A stretch of 64,000 nucleotides of DNA from JAGVPT01 sp963772165 (GTDB taxonomy: Bacteria > Bacteroidota > Ignavibacteria > UBA10030 > UBA8401). The stretch covers positions 1-64,000 of the forward strand of contig CAVYWA010000012.1 of assembly GCA_963772165.1 (NCBI GenBank). Direction: 5' to 3'. Positions 57,124-64,000 of the stretch are shown one piece after another. The translations under genes and the position numbers were made by a program. How positions within the stretch are numbered: the stretch's first letter is position 1; every line of letters begins with the position of its first letter. The notes beneath the pieces were generated by a model. The model was not told the DNA's origin and did not search any database. It saw only the letters and a list, made by a program, of their open reading frames with translations.

Positions 57124-58272
57124 TTAATGATTGAACACGGCCATAATCTGAACCCCTGTACCTGCAAACGGATTTGCGCCCGTTTGATTGCTATAGAGCT
57201 GGATGTTTTTCGGATCCCAAAAACCTATGAGATAAAAACTCCAGTTATCGTACGTCCGCTGCCATGTCATTAAGCGATACCAATCACGGTTATTCCAGTC
57301 TCGATAAAACATCGCCGATACTTGATCGACAACACCGATTGGGTAGCTGAGCGATAGTGCAGAAAATTCGTGGCCTACGGAAGAGGCGAACGGTTCGCGC
57401 GGATTGTCTGACCTAAAATATTCGGTTGCAGCGTACAGACCGTTTCCGGCCGCAAATGTGTAATCAGCACCCACCGTCCACAGCCGCTGGTATTGCATTT
57501 GAAGAAAGTTGTTCTCTTGACGAATCAGCACCGCTTCAAACCAGACGCCGATGCCGACATCCCATTTCCCATCCAGGCCTAACCGGTCTTCCGGAGCGAT
57601 GAGACTGCTCGTGTCTATTGGCACCGGTATCAATGAACTCAAATCGGCCCTGCGGTGATGGTACGTAACGGCTAACTCACCGGTCCACAACGGCAACTGA
57701 ACTCTCCCCCCGTATTCTGAAGTCTTCTTCTCAGTCGGCGTCAACTCCCACCCCTTTGTGTCGTTGTTGCCGTAGAGATCCCACAGCCAGATGTTTGCAT
57801 TATTCAGGAATGTGTACCGCGCAAGCACGGCATAAACTCCGTCCGTCAGCTGCAGCGGATCACGCGGGTCGACCCGGTCAAACCACATCAACGGCCGAAA
57901 GATCATCGCAGAGCCGAAATTGATTTTCTGCAGACCGAGCCTAACTTCGAACTTCTCCGTCGATAGCCTGACCCACCCACGGTACGGTTTTACTTCTTCG
58001 TCATAGGAGGCAAGTTCATCTTTTGCGTATCGAGCTGTCGCAAAAGCATTCAATGAAAGTTCCATATTAGCATCGAATTGATCGCTGATTTTTCCCCCCA
58101 GAAGGAGGTCCGGAATATAACGGAGGCCTCCGACAGCACCGGTCGAACTATCGTGGTTGGCACTCATCCATCCCGATGCCTGGCCGTGCAGATCCTCGGT
58201 CTGCGAAAGAGCGGTCCGACCACTACAAAAGAGAATCACACAACAACCGATCAATCTGATTTTTGATGACAC
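57124..58272 (-). CDS. outer-membrane beta-barrel protein of the exporter operon
   Basis: 382 residues with a signal peptide (core VILFCSGRT, cleavage near ALSQ) and a porin-like run of alternating strands rich in Tyr, Trp and Gly, ending GVQIMAVFNH. The central INFGSAMIFRPLMWFDRVDP resembles proteins annotated as alginate-export or DUF1302-like barrels. It lies 65 bases before the ATPase and 57 after tetR, so it is the first structural gene of the exporter operon and may be its outer-membrane port. Family name tentative. Confidence 0.65.
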   Translation of the reverse strand: MSSKIRLIGCCVILFCSGRTALSQTEDLHGQASGWMSANHDSSTGAVGGLRYIPDLLLGGKISDQFDANMELSLNAFATARYAKDELASYDEEVKPYRGWVRLSTEKFEVRLGLQKINFGSAMIFRPLMWFDRVDPRDPLQLTDGVYAVLARYTFLNNANIWLWDLYGNNDTKGWELTPTEKKTSEYGGRVQLPLWTGELAVTYHHRRADLSSLIPVPIDTSSLIAPEDRLGLDGKWDVGIGVWFEAVLIRQENNFLQMQYQRLWTVGADYTFAAGNGLYAATEYFRSDNPREPFASSVGHEFSALSLSYPIGVVDQVSAMFYRDWNNRDWYRLMTWQRTYDNWSFYLIGFWDPKNIQLYSNQTGANPFAGTGVQIMAVFNH

Positions 58273-58329
58273 GGGGTATTCTTTCTCGAGTTGCTTACCG
58301 GGTATTCAAAGCGTTTTCACCATCGACAC

Positions 58330-58929
58330 TCAATCGATTGATTTTTCCCATCGTGAAAGAAGTGTCTCGATAAGATGGTCTTTGATCGCATCGATCGGAA
58401 ATAGCTCGGGTGCAACGGTGTAATTCGCCACGACCCCATCGAAGACAAACATGAGAAGAAAACAATCCAGCTCGGGTTTGTCCGATCCTAATTGTTTGAT
58501 AAGCTTGCTGAGCCGAACGAACGCGAGCTCAAAGTACTGTCTCCCCTTCTTCTTCATGAGCTTTCGGTATTCCTCGTCGAGGCTCAGCTGGAGCGAAAGC
58601 CGGACAAGCAGAGGTTTGGTTTTAATCAAGTCAAGCCAAGAACTGACAAGCGAAATGAATCTCTCCCTCGCAGGCCGCGAATCATTGTCCTGGAAAATTT
58701 CAGGGAGGATATGCTCAATTTCATCATCAAAAATCGAGAAAAGAACATCCTGTTTTGTCGCAAAATGCGTGAAGATAAGACCCTTTGAGATATGGGCTTT
58801 TTTTGCGATCGCCTCTGTCGTTGTTGCCGAGTAGCCATGCTTAGCAAAGAGCTCCAAAGAAGCAGACAAGATAGCTTCCCGAGTTTTTCCCCTCATTTTC
58901 TTCGATATTTCTTTAGATCTTGGGGACAT
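58330..58929 (-). CDS. TetR-family regulator of the FtsX-type exporter
   Basis: 199 residues, AGAGGAAG before the ATG. The N-terminal helix-turn-helix (about 15-60) has FAKHGYSATTTEAIAKKA then HISKGLIFTHFATKQ. The C-terminal domain resembles the YfiR-like group. The operator lies right over its promoter, so autoregulation is likely, with control of the barrel, ATPase, permease and LolA-like genes behind it. Confidence 0.9.
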   Translation of the reverse strand: MSPRSKEISKKMRGKTREAILSASLELFAKHGYSATTTEAIAKKAHISKGLIFTHFATKQDVLFSIFDDEIEHILPEIFQDNDSRPARERFISLVSSWLDLIKTKPLLVRLSLQLSLDEEYRKLMKKKGRQYFELAFVRLSKLIKQLGSDKPELDCFLLMFVFDGVVANYTVAPELFPIDAIKDHLIETLLSRWEKSID

Positions 58930-58951
58930 AACTTCCTCTTAAATGCAATTA

Positions 58952-58999
58952 TTGACTGACTGGTTAGTTAATGATAAAAAAACGGAAATGAAAAGTCAA
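58952..58999 (-). promoter_or_regulatory. tetR promoter and operator
   Basis: On the minus strand TTGACT (58994-58999), 17 bases, TATCAT (58971-58976), directly followed by an imperfect palindrome TTAACTAACCAGTCAGTCAA (58952-58971, 7 of 10 pairs), positioned over the start of transcription. Confidence 0.65.
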
Positions 59000-59053
59000 G
59001 TTAAATCTCTGCTCGTCAATGTCCGCCCACTTTGGGACTCGAGAATTTTTTTC

Positions 59054-59100
59054 TTGACAAGTGAACCTCCAAGTATTATATTCAACCAAAAGGTTGAATA
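59054..59100 (+). promoter_or_regulatory. arsR promoter with perfect operator palindrome
   Basis: TTGACA at 59054-59059, 17 bases, TATATT at 59077-59082. TATTCAACC-N4-GGTTGAATA (59079-59100), a perfect 9-base inverted repeat, overlaps the -10 box and ends 3 bases before the arsR ATG. Binding there would block transcription. Confidence 0.75.
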
Positions 59101-59103
59101 ATA

Positions 59104-59478
59104 ATGCATGCACATTTGGACCAGACATTGATGGCGCTCGCCGACCCGACGCGGAGGGCAATCCTTAAACATCTTTCGCGGAAGGAGGCGCGCGTGACGG
59201 AAGTCGCACGGCCGTTTGCCATGTCGCTCAACGCGGTTTCAAAGCACATTCTCATCCTTGAACGTGCCCGGCTCGTACATCGACGACGGCAGGGACGGGA
59301 ACATTTCCTTTCAGCGAACCCGGAGCCTCTCAACGAAGCTGCTGACTGGATAGACGAGTACCGTCACATGTGGCAAGAACGGCTCGACCGACTCGACGAT
59401 TATCTCAAAGAACTTCGGGCAAAAGAGAAGAATGATAATCAATCAAAGGAGAAAAGGAATGGCCGAAAGAAAATCTGA
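59104..59478 (+). CDS. ArsR-family transcriptional regulator
   Basis: 124 residues: a winged helix (about 5-90) with ALADPTRRAILKHLSRKE and MSLNAVSKHILILERARLV as the recognition helix region. It has no Cys pairs for metal binding, which fits the ArsR subgroup found in front of SRPBCC genes. The start is 3 bases from the palindrome, so the message is nearly leaderless. Its 3' end overlaps the first SRPBCC gene by 20 bases. Probably an autorepressor of the whole row to 62586. Confidence 0.92.
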   Translation: MHAHLDQTLMALADPTRRAILKHLSRKEARVTEVARPFAMSLNAVSKHILILERARLVHRRRQGREHFLSANPEPLNEAADWIDEYRHMWQERLDRLDDYLKELRAKEKNDNQSKEKRNGRKKI

Positions 59479-59974
59479 CGAGAAAAGCGTCAAAACCACA
59501 GGCATGAGGGATCCGATCGTCATCACACGCATCTTCGATGCACCGCGAGAACTCGTATGGAAAGCCTGGACCGACCCCAATCACATCATGCGCTGGTGGG
59601 GACCTAAACGGTTCACCTCCCCCTCCTGCAAAATCGACTTCCGCGTTGGAGGCAAGTATCTCTTTTGTATGCGATCGCCGGAAGGTAAAGATTTCTGGAG
59701 TACGGGCGTCTATCAGGAAATCATCCCGCTGGAAAGGATTACCTATTCCGATAATTTTGCAGATGATAAAGGCAACGTCGTTCCGGCATCATACCATGGA
59801 TTGCCAGGAGAAAACTGGCCTGAGAAAATAATTGTGACGGTGACGTTCGAGGAGCTCGCAGGCAAAACCACGATGACCCTTCGAGCTGTCGGTTTCCCCG
59901 CAGGACGGATGAGCGAGATGGCGAATGCGGGCTGGAACGAATCGTTCGACAAGCTATCTCAAAGTCTGAAATAA
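59459..59974 (+). CDS. SRPBCC/AHSA1-domain protein 1
   Basis: 171 residues from 59459 (GGAG upstream). Typical AHSA1/YndB-like START fold: ITRIFDAPRELVWKAWTDP, the MRWWGPK turn, FRVGGKYLFCM, and a C-terminal GWNESFDKLSQSL helix. The hydrophobic cavity may bind a lipid or polyketide-like ligand. Translationally coupled to arsR, so it may take part in ligand sensing or detoxification. Confidence 0.9.
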   Translation: MAERKSDEKSVKTTGMRDPIVITRIFDAPRELVWKAWTDPNHIMRWWGPKRFTSPSCKIDFRVGGKYLFCMRSPEGKDFWSTGVYQEIIPLERITYSDNFADDKGNVVPASYHGLPGENWPEKIIVTVTFEELAGKTTMTLRAVGFPAGRMSEMANAGWNESFDKLSQSLK

Positions 59975-59994
59975 ATTTTAATGGAGGAACGATC

Positions 59995-60492
59995 ATGGCA
60001 AAGAATAACCGCGCAGTCGTTGCAATCGAACCCGGGAAGCAAGAGATTGTTATTACCCGCATGTTCGACGCCCCGCGCGATCTCGTGTTCAAGATATTCA
60101 CAGATCCAAAGCATATACCGCAATGGTGGGGGCCGAGATATCTTACTACGAAAGTCGAGACAATGGAGGTGAAATCAGGCGGAAGATGGAGATTTGTCCA
60201 ACACGATGCCGACGGCAAAGTGTTTGCTTTTCATGGGGTGTATCATGAGATCACGCCCCCCGAAAGAATTATCGATACATTCGAGTTTGAGGGACTTCCG
60301 GAAAAGGGGCATGTTTCTCTTGAGACCCTGACGTTTGAACTATTACCCGGTAACCAGACAAAGCTCACAACCGTAGCCGTCTTCCAGTCGGTTGCGGACC
60401 GCGACGGCATGGCACAGTCCGGAATGGAAATGGGCATCAATGAGACGTATGACAGGCTCGACGAACTTCTTTCCAAAGAAATCGCACGTTAA
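59995..60492 (+). CDS. SRPBCC/AHSA1-domain protein 2
   Basis: 165 residues, paralogue of its neighbour: ITRMFDAPRDLVFKIFTDP, QWWGPR, GGRWRFVQHDADG, C-terminal MGINETYDRLDELL. GGAGG lies upstream of the ATG. The 20-base gap places it in the same operon. Ligand unknown. Confidence 0.9.
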   Translation: MAKNNRAVVAIEPGKQEIVITRMFDAPRDLVFKIFTDPKHIPQWWGPRYLTTKVETMEVKSGGRWRFVQHDADGKVFAFHGVYHEITPPERIIDTFEFEGLPEKGHVSLETLTFELLPGNQTKLTTVAVFQSVADRDGMAQSGMEMGINETYDRLDELLSKEIAR

Positions 60493-60563
60493 TAAATGGG
60501 AGATAATCCATTACCCATCACCGTCTTCATGTTCGCCATAAGCACTATTGAAAGGATACAACA

Positions 60564-61175
60564 TTGAGAACTCTTTTCTCGTTTGAGATGATATCGCTCG
60601 ACGGTTTCTTTGAGGGGCCGCAGCGGGAACTCAATTGGCACAATGTGGACGAAGAGTTTCATGAATTCGCCGACCGCCAGCTCAGCACGGTGGATACTCT
60701 CCTGTTTGGACGAGTCACGTACGAGATGATGGCAAACTTTTGGCCGACCGCGGTTGATAGCGACCCTCTCATAGCAAACAAAATGAATAGCCTGCCGAAG
60801 CTGGTCTTCTCAAGAACACTGGAGAAGGTTGAATGGAATAATTCAAAATTAGTTAAAGGGAACATGGCTGACGAAGTCTTACAATTAAAAAACAAGCCGG
60901 GAAAAGATATTGCGCTTCTTGGAAGCGCCGCCGTTTTGTCTGCACTCATGGAGGCAAACCTGATTGACGAACATAGGCTGATGATCGCTCCTACGATTTT
61001 GGGCTCCGGTAACCCCCTCTTCAAAAATATGGAACGGAGACACACGCTGAAACTGTTAAAAACAATGACGTTTAAATCGGGAAACGTCTTACTGGTTTAC
61101 CAGCCCAAAGCAAAAACGCTGCCGCCTGACCGGCCGCTCAAGCATTGGCAAAAGAAGTGGACAATTGAACCTTAA
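60564..61175 (+). CDS. RibD-C/dihydrofolate-reductase-like protein
   Basis: 203 residues, TTG start with AAAGGA 8 bases upstream. The RibD C-terminal/DHFR-like fold (PF01872): SLDGFFEGP near the N-terminus, LLFGRVTYEMMANFWP, an LVFSRTLEKVEW strand, and the NADP-contact GSAAVLSALMEANLIDE. Such YyaP/YwjB-like proteins probably reduce unknown substrates with NADPH; DHFR activity should not be assumed. Commonly found beside ArsR and SRPBCC genes, as here. Confidence 0.88.
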   Translation: MRTLFSFEMISLDGFFEGPQRELNWHNVDEEFHEFADRQLSTVDTLLFGRVTYEMMANFWPTAVDSDPLIANKMNSLPKLVFSRTLEKVEWNNSKLVKGNMADEVLQLKNKPGKDIALLGSAAVLSALMEANLIDEHRLMIAPTILGSGNPLFKNMERRHTLKLLKTMTFKSGNVLLVYQPKAKTLPPDRPLKHWQKKWTIEP

Positions 61176-61220
61176 GATTGCTTTGCCAAATTTGTAATTA
61201 CAAAAAGAAAGGGAATAGTT

Positions 61221-61652
61221 ATGAATCAGTCGAAGGTCAATGCAATATGGGAACCCATGGCACCGCGTCTGCTGAGTGCGCTCCGCATTGTAGCCGCTAT
61301 TATGTTCATGCTCATCGGAATGATGAAACTCTTCGCTTTTCCGGTCGGAATTTTTCCGAACGGCGGAACTGCCCAACTCATGTCCGAGATCGGGCTCGCC
61401 GGAATCCTTGAAACATTCGGCGGTGCGCTTTTGGTGCTCGGGCTCTTCACACGCCCCGTCGCCTTCCTCTTGGCGGGCGAAATGGCAGTAGCATACTTCC
61501 AGGGGCATGCTTCTCATGGAATCTGGCCGATGCTGAACGGCGGTCAACCCGCCGTGCTCTATTGTTTCATTTGGCTTTATCTCTCCGCTGCCGGTGGGGG
61601 ATCGTGGAGCCTCGACGCAATGAGAGGCCGGTCATCAAAACGAATTGCATGA
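61221..61652 (+). CDS. DoxX-family membrane protein
   Basis: 143 residues, four membrane helices, AAAGGGAA before the ATG. DoxX pattern: LLSALRIVAAIMFMLIGMMK, ETFGGALLVLGLFTRPVAF, a GEMAVAYFQGHA helix. The family includes quinone- or thiol-linked membrane proteins of uncertain role. The stop overlaps the next ATG (ATGA), which belongs to a deleted SRPBCC copy. Confidence 0.85.
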   Translation: MNQSKVNAIWEPMAPRLLSALRIVAAIMFMLIGMMKLFAFPVGIFPNGGTAQLMSEIGLAGILETFGGALLVLGLFTRPVAFLLAGEMAVAYFQGHASHGIWPMLNGGQPAVLYCFIWLYLSAAGGGSWSLDAMRGRSSKRIA

Positions 61653-61742
61653 AAGAAACTAACCATGGAAGAAGGTTGGAGTCAAAGTTTGGACAAGCTC
61701 GATGCGCTCATCGCATCCCAATCGACAAGCCGAACAAAATAA
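61649..61742 (+). pseudogene. SRPBCC gene with internal deletion (copy A)
   Basis: ATGAAAGAAAC, the same beginning as the copy at 61835, is joined within 16 bases to the C-terminal helix of an AHSA1 protein, MEEGWSQSLDKLDALIA, in another frame. About 130 codons are missing. It still sits in operon position behind doxX. Confidence 0.6.
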
Positions 61743-61834
61743 ACAGAAAAGTTTTTCACTGAAAGGGGCGATCATACCGGACCGTTTGAGAGTTTGTCAC
61801 AACGACCCAGCAATTATTGAGGAGAAGCACAATC

Positions 61835-62102
61835 ATGAAAGAAACAAAAGCCGCAGCGCCGAGTACTGCCGACCGTGAAATTTCCATGACCCGGACCTTC
61901 GATGCACCACGGGAAACCGGGTGAGCCGTCGTACTTTCAGGTAACGGTGATATTCGACGACATGGCCGGGAAGACCAAACTTACGATAACGATGCTCTTC
62001 ACGACGGCAGAGGAACGAAATCAGGTGGCCGGAAAATATGGGGCAGTAGAAGGATTGAAACAAAACATGGATAAGCTTGCCGGATATTTGACGAAAATGT
62101 AG
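61835..62102 (+). pseudogene. SRPBCC gene with internal deletion (copy B)
   Basis: The N-terminal part REISMTRTFDAPRE stops two codons later at TGA (61922). A second frame then gives the C-terminal half, GEPSYFQVTVIFDDMAGKTK to GLKQNMDKLAGYLTKM. The middle of the fold (about 60-70 codons, including the WWGP turn) is missing. Confidence 0.7.
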
Positions 62103-62154
62103 AGAATGAAGTACTTCATAACAACAATGTGCCAGTAATTTTCAAAAAAAGAAA

Positions 62155-62586
62155 ATGAAAAAAGACCAGGTTATCATCGAACGAACCGTTAATGCACCTG
62201 TCGATAAAGTGTGGAAGGCTATTACCGATAAAGATCAAATGAAGCAATGGTATTTCAACGCGTTAGATGATTTTAAACCGGAGGTAGGCTTTCAAACCCA
62301 GTTCAATGTCCGGAACGGCGGCAAAGATTATCTGCATATATGGAAAGTCACAGAAGTCAGACCGGGCAAAAGAATCAGCTATGAATGGAAGTTTGGAGGG
62401 TTTCCCGGAAATTCATTGGTGACATTTGAACTCACTGCCGCAGGGAAAAAAACGAAAGTGAAACTCACTCACGAAAATATAGAGACATTCCTTCCCGAGC
62501 GCAATCCGGCACTGGCGAAGAAGAATTTCGAGGAGGGATGGACGTCCTTGATCGGCAGCTTACTGAAAGGCTTTGTTGAGAAATAG
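62155..62586 (+). CDS. SRPBCC/AHSA1-domain protein 3
   Basis: 143 residues, a more diverged paralogue: IIERTVNAPVDKVWKAITD, MKQWYFNAL, FRGG-like VRNGGKDYLHIWKV, and a C-terminal FEEGWTSLIGSLLKGF. Intact. Only an A-rich sequence precedes the ATG. Just after the stop, GLDQNMNKLSE (about 62599) looks like the scrap of another copy. Confidence 0.85.
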   Translation: MKKDQVIIERTVNAPVDKVWKAITDKDQMKQWYFNALDDFKPEVGFQTQFNVRNGGKDYLHIWKVTEVRPGKRISYEWKFGGFPGNSLVTFELTAAGKKTKVKLTHENIETFLPERNPALAKKNFEEGWTSLIGSLLKGFVEK

Positions 62587-62654
62587 CCGGAAGCTTTGGG
62601 ACTGGATCAAAACATGAATAAGCTCAGCGAAAATAATTATTGGATCGCTGGTAG

Positions 62655-62813
62655 TTTTAACGCTTTGTGCCTTCGCGTCTTTGTGGCAGCATTTCGACCA
62701 AGTTTCTATAAGTGGTCTCAAAAATAAAAACATGGGGATTGCTTCGTCTCCCGACAAAGGGCGTCGGGATTCTCCCAATGACACCTGCAAGTGTTTTTGA
62801 GATAGGTTTTAGT
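62655..62813. repeat. short repeat element between the SRPBCC and fucosidase genes
   Basis: CGCTTTGTGCCTTCGCGTC (62662) matches the octamer family of 25250. Then GTGGTCTCAAAAA (62714) and TTTTTGAGATAGGTTTTA (about 62796-62813) form the ends of a 100-base relative of the element at 40463, with GGGATTGCTTCGTC inside. The right end touches the stop of the fucosidase gene. Confidence 0.5.
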
Positions 62814-64000
62814 TGTTTTCTGCCGGAGCGTCCAATTCCAGTTTGACGATCGTATCGACCTTGTCCTGTTGATCGGCCGGCATGCGCAGCACCAGTCCAT
62901 CCGAATTCTGCTCTATCTTCACCCGTCCCCCGGTCAACGATGCGCTTGAGATGATCTTCCTTGTGAGCGGCGGAAGATCGATGCGATCTCCGTTCCACTT
63001 CTGAACATGCAGGTAAACAATATTTTCCTTCCGCGTCGAACCACCCCATGTGCCGTTGCGGAACGGACCGCCGCGCGTTTCATAAATACTCTCTCCGTAT
63101 TTGGTCAACCATGTGCCTATTTCTTTCAGCACTTGTACCTGCCGCGGCTCAATCTCGCCGTTCGGCATAGGGCCAACATCGAGCAATAGATTACCGTCGC
63201 CGGTAACACACTGCACAAGAATTCCTATACAGTCGGAGGAAGATTTGAGCGTATCGTTTGGCTTCCACGACCACTGCGTACCGATGGTCATGCATGTTTC
63301 CCACGGAATTTGCGTGTTGTATATTCCGATCTGCTGTTCCGGCGTGGCAAAGTCTGCATTCGGACTGATCTGCGTTTTAGCATCATAGTATCCTTGAGTC
63401 TCGATATCCAGACGATTGTTAATGATGATCTGGGGTTGTAAGGCGCGAACAAGATGGTAGGTTCGTTCTTGATCCCAGGGAGACGGCCCGCCTTCTGCAT
63501 CGAACCATAACACATCGATTTGCCCGTAGTTTCCAAGCAACTCTGAAAGATGAGTTTGCATCCGTTTCACATACTCGGCATTGCGCTCCGTCCTGCAATC
63601 AGGGTCGCGCCAGTCCATGGGAGAATAATACCAGCCGATTTTAACTCCGGCCTCATGGGCGGCATCTGCAAGTTCCGCACACACGTCCCGCTTGAAGGGA
63701 GTGCTTCCGATGTTGTAATCATCCACTTTTGTATGCCAGAGACAGAACCCGTCACAATGCTTCGCTGTAAGCACCATGTATTTCATTCCGGCAGATCGGG
63801 CTATTGCGACCCATTGCTTTGCATCGAAGGCAACGGGATTGAATTGTTTATAGAGATTGTCATACACATCGACGGGTATTTCACCGGTACCGGTTTTCTC
63901 AATCCCCCGCCGCAATCCACCGCGGGACCAGCTGATCTCAGTCCCCTTAAGACTGACCGGTCCCCAGTGAATGAACATCCCGAACCGCGCTTTGCGCCAC
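62809..64000 (-). CDS. GH29 alpha-L-fucosidase, 5' end outside the window
   Basis: At least 396 codons; the frame continues past the right edge (WRKARFG precedes the first internal Met). GH29 features: FGMFIHWGP, KYMVLTAKHCDGFCLWH, GWYYSPMDWR, and the nucleophile Asp in DVLWFDAEGG; then GDGNLLLDVGP and a C-terminal beta domain. The enzyme releases alpha-L-fucose from glycans, likely in the periplasm or outside. It goes with the GH44 enzyme as part of a polysaccharide-degrading lifestyle. The stop overlaps a repeat end. Confidence 0.92.
   Translation of the reverse strand, partial: WRKARFGMFIHWGPVSLKGTEISWSRGGLRRGIEKTGTGEIPVDVYDNLYKQFNPVAFDAKQWVAIARSAGMKYMVLTAKHCDGFCLWHTKVDDYNIGSTPFKRDVCAELADAAHEAGVKIGWYYSPMDWRDPDCRTERNAEYVKRMQTHLSELLGNYGQIDVLWFDAEGGPSPWDQERTYHLVRALQPQIIINNRLDIETQGYYDAKTQISPNADFATPEQQIGIYNTQIPWETCMTIGTQWSWKPNDTLKSSSDCIGILVQCVTGDGNLLLDVGPMPNGEIEPRQVQVLKEIGTWLTKYGESIYETRGGPFRNGTWGGSTRKENIVYLHVQKWNGDRIDLPPLTRKIISSASLTGGRVKIEQNSDGLVLRMPADQQDKVDTIVKLELDAPAENN

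Noticed and set aside
1..64000. tRNA, rRNA, CRISPR array, prophage or integrase genes
   Set aside because: None recognised by eye; no cloverleaf-like T-arm, no regularly spaced repeats, no phage or recombinase proteins.

Overview
The window looks like a chromosomal segment (no rRNA, tRNA, phage or CRISPR seen) of a Gram-negative Bacteroidota/Chlorobiota-type bacterium. Ignavibacteria or a neighbouring uncultured lineage fits best. The clues are several proteins or remnants ending in a type IX secretion sorting domain with the Asn-Tyr-Pro-Asn-Pro-Phe-Asn-Pro signature, a PorT-family barrel, DUF4965 and GH44/GH29 glycoside hydrolases, and a Bacteroides-like inositol-lipid gene set. Five regulatory regions carry TTGACA-like and TATAAT-like boxes exactly 17 bases apart, so housekeeping promoters look like canonical sigma-70 ones.

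Layout. 1-6800: a pilin-like small protein, a large frameshifted T9SS-secreted multidomain protein, an Omp85-type barrel and a PorT-family barrel. 6993-20455 (minus): the centrepiece, a nearly gapless run of thirteen genes (a nucleotidyltransferase, an MCE lipid transporter MlaE/F/D, two CDP-alcohol phosphotransferases, an ATP-grasp ligase, a class III aminotransferase, a Gfo/Idh dehydrogenase, a YbhN-like membrane protein, a HAD protein and inositol-3-phosphate synthase), followed by a LytS/LytT two-component pair. I read this as a pathway that builds and moves an inositol-derived, possibly amino-modified, phospholipid. Three hexamers with an 11-base period lie just upstream of its first gene. 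20749-25166: a seven-PAS hybrid histidine kinase and the stub of a response regulator. 26072-35158 (plus): an M13 metallopeptidase, a lipoprotein, a DnaJ/DUF4404/bacterioferritin stress group and a second hybrid kinase. 35205-40317 (minus): a GH44 glucanase, a YecD-like isochorismatase fold protein, SDR and aldo/keto reductases, and a nitroreductase whose 5' end is cut off at a palindromic repeat.

40323-44733: a degenerate stretch with palindromic elements, a phospholipase D-like protein, decayed T9SS genes and a membrane/STAS-like gene pair. 45016-50612 (plus): an efflux operon (TetR, TolC, HlyD, two ABC-2 permeases, no ATPase) with twin TetR operators around its promoter. 50873-52918: a DUF4965 glutaminase-like enzyme. 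53139-58929 (minus): a TetR-controlled ATPase/FtsX-permease exporter with an outer-membrane barrel and a LolA-like periplasmic protein. 59104-62586 (plus): an ArsR regulator with SRPBCC/AHSA1 genes (three intact, two internally deleted), a RibD-C/DHFR-like reductase and a DoxX protein. The right edge holds a partial GH29 alpha-L-fucosidase.

Quality note: at least eight otherwise well-conserved genes carry single frameshifts. That density suggests uncorrected indel errors in the assembly more than pseudogenisation. I give the frame-corrected extents and mark the break. True decay is more likely where large parts are missing: 25008-25166, 28240-28500, 39790-40317, 42549-42960 and 61649-62102.
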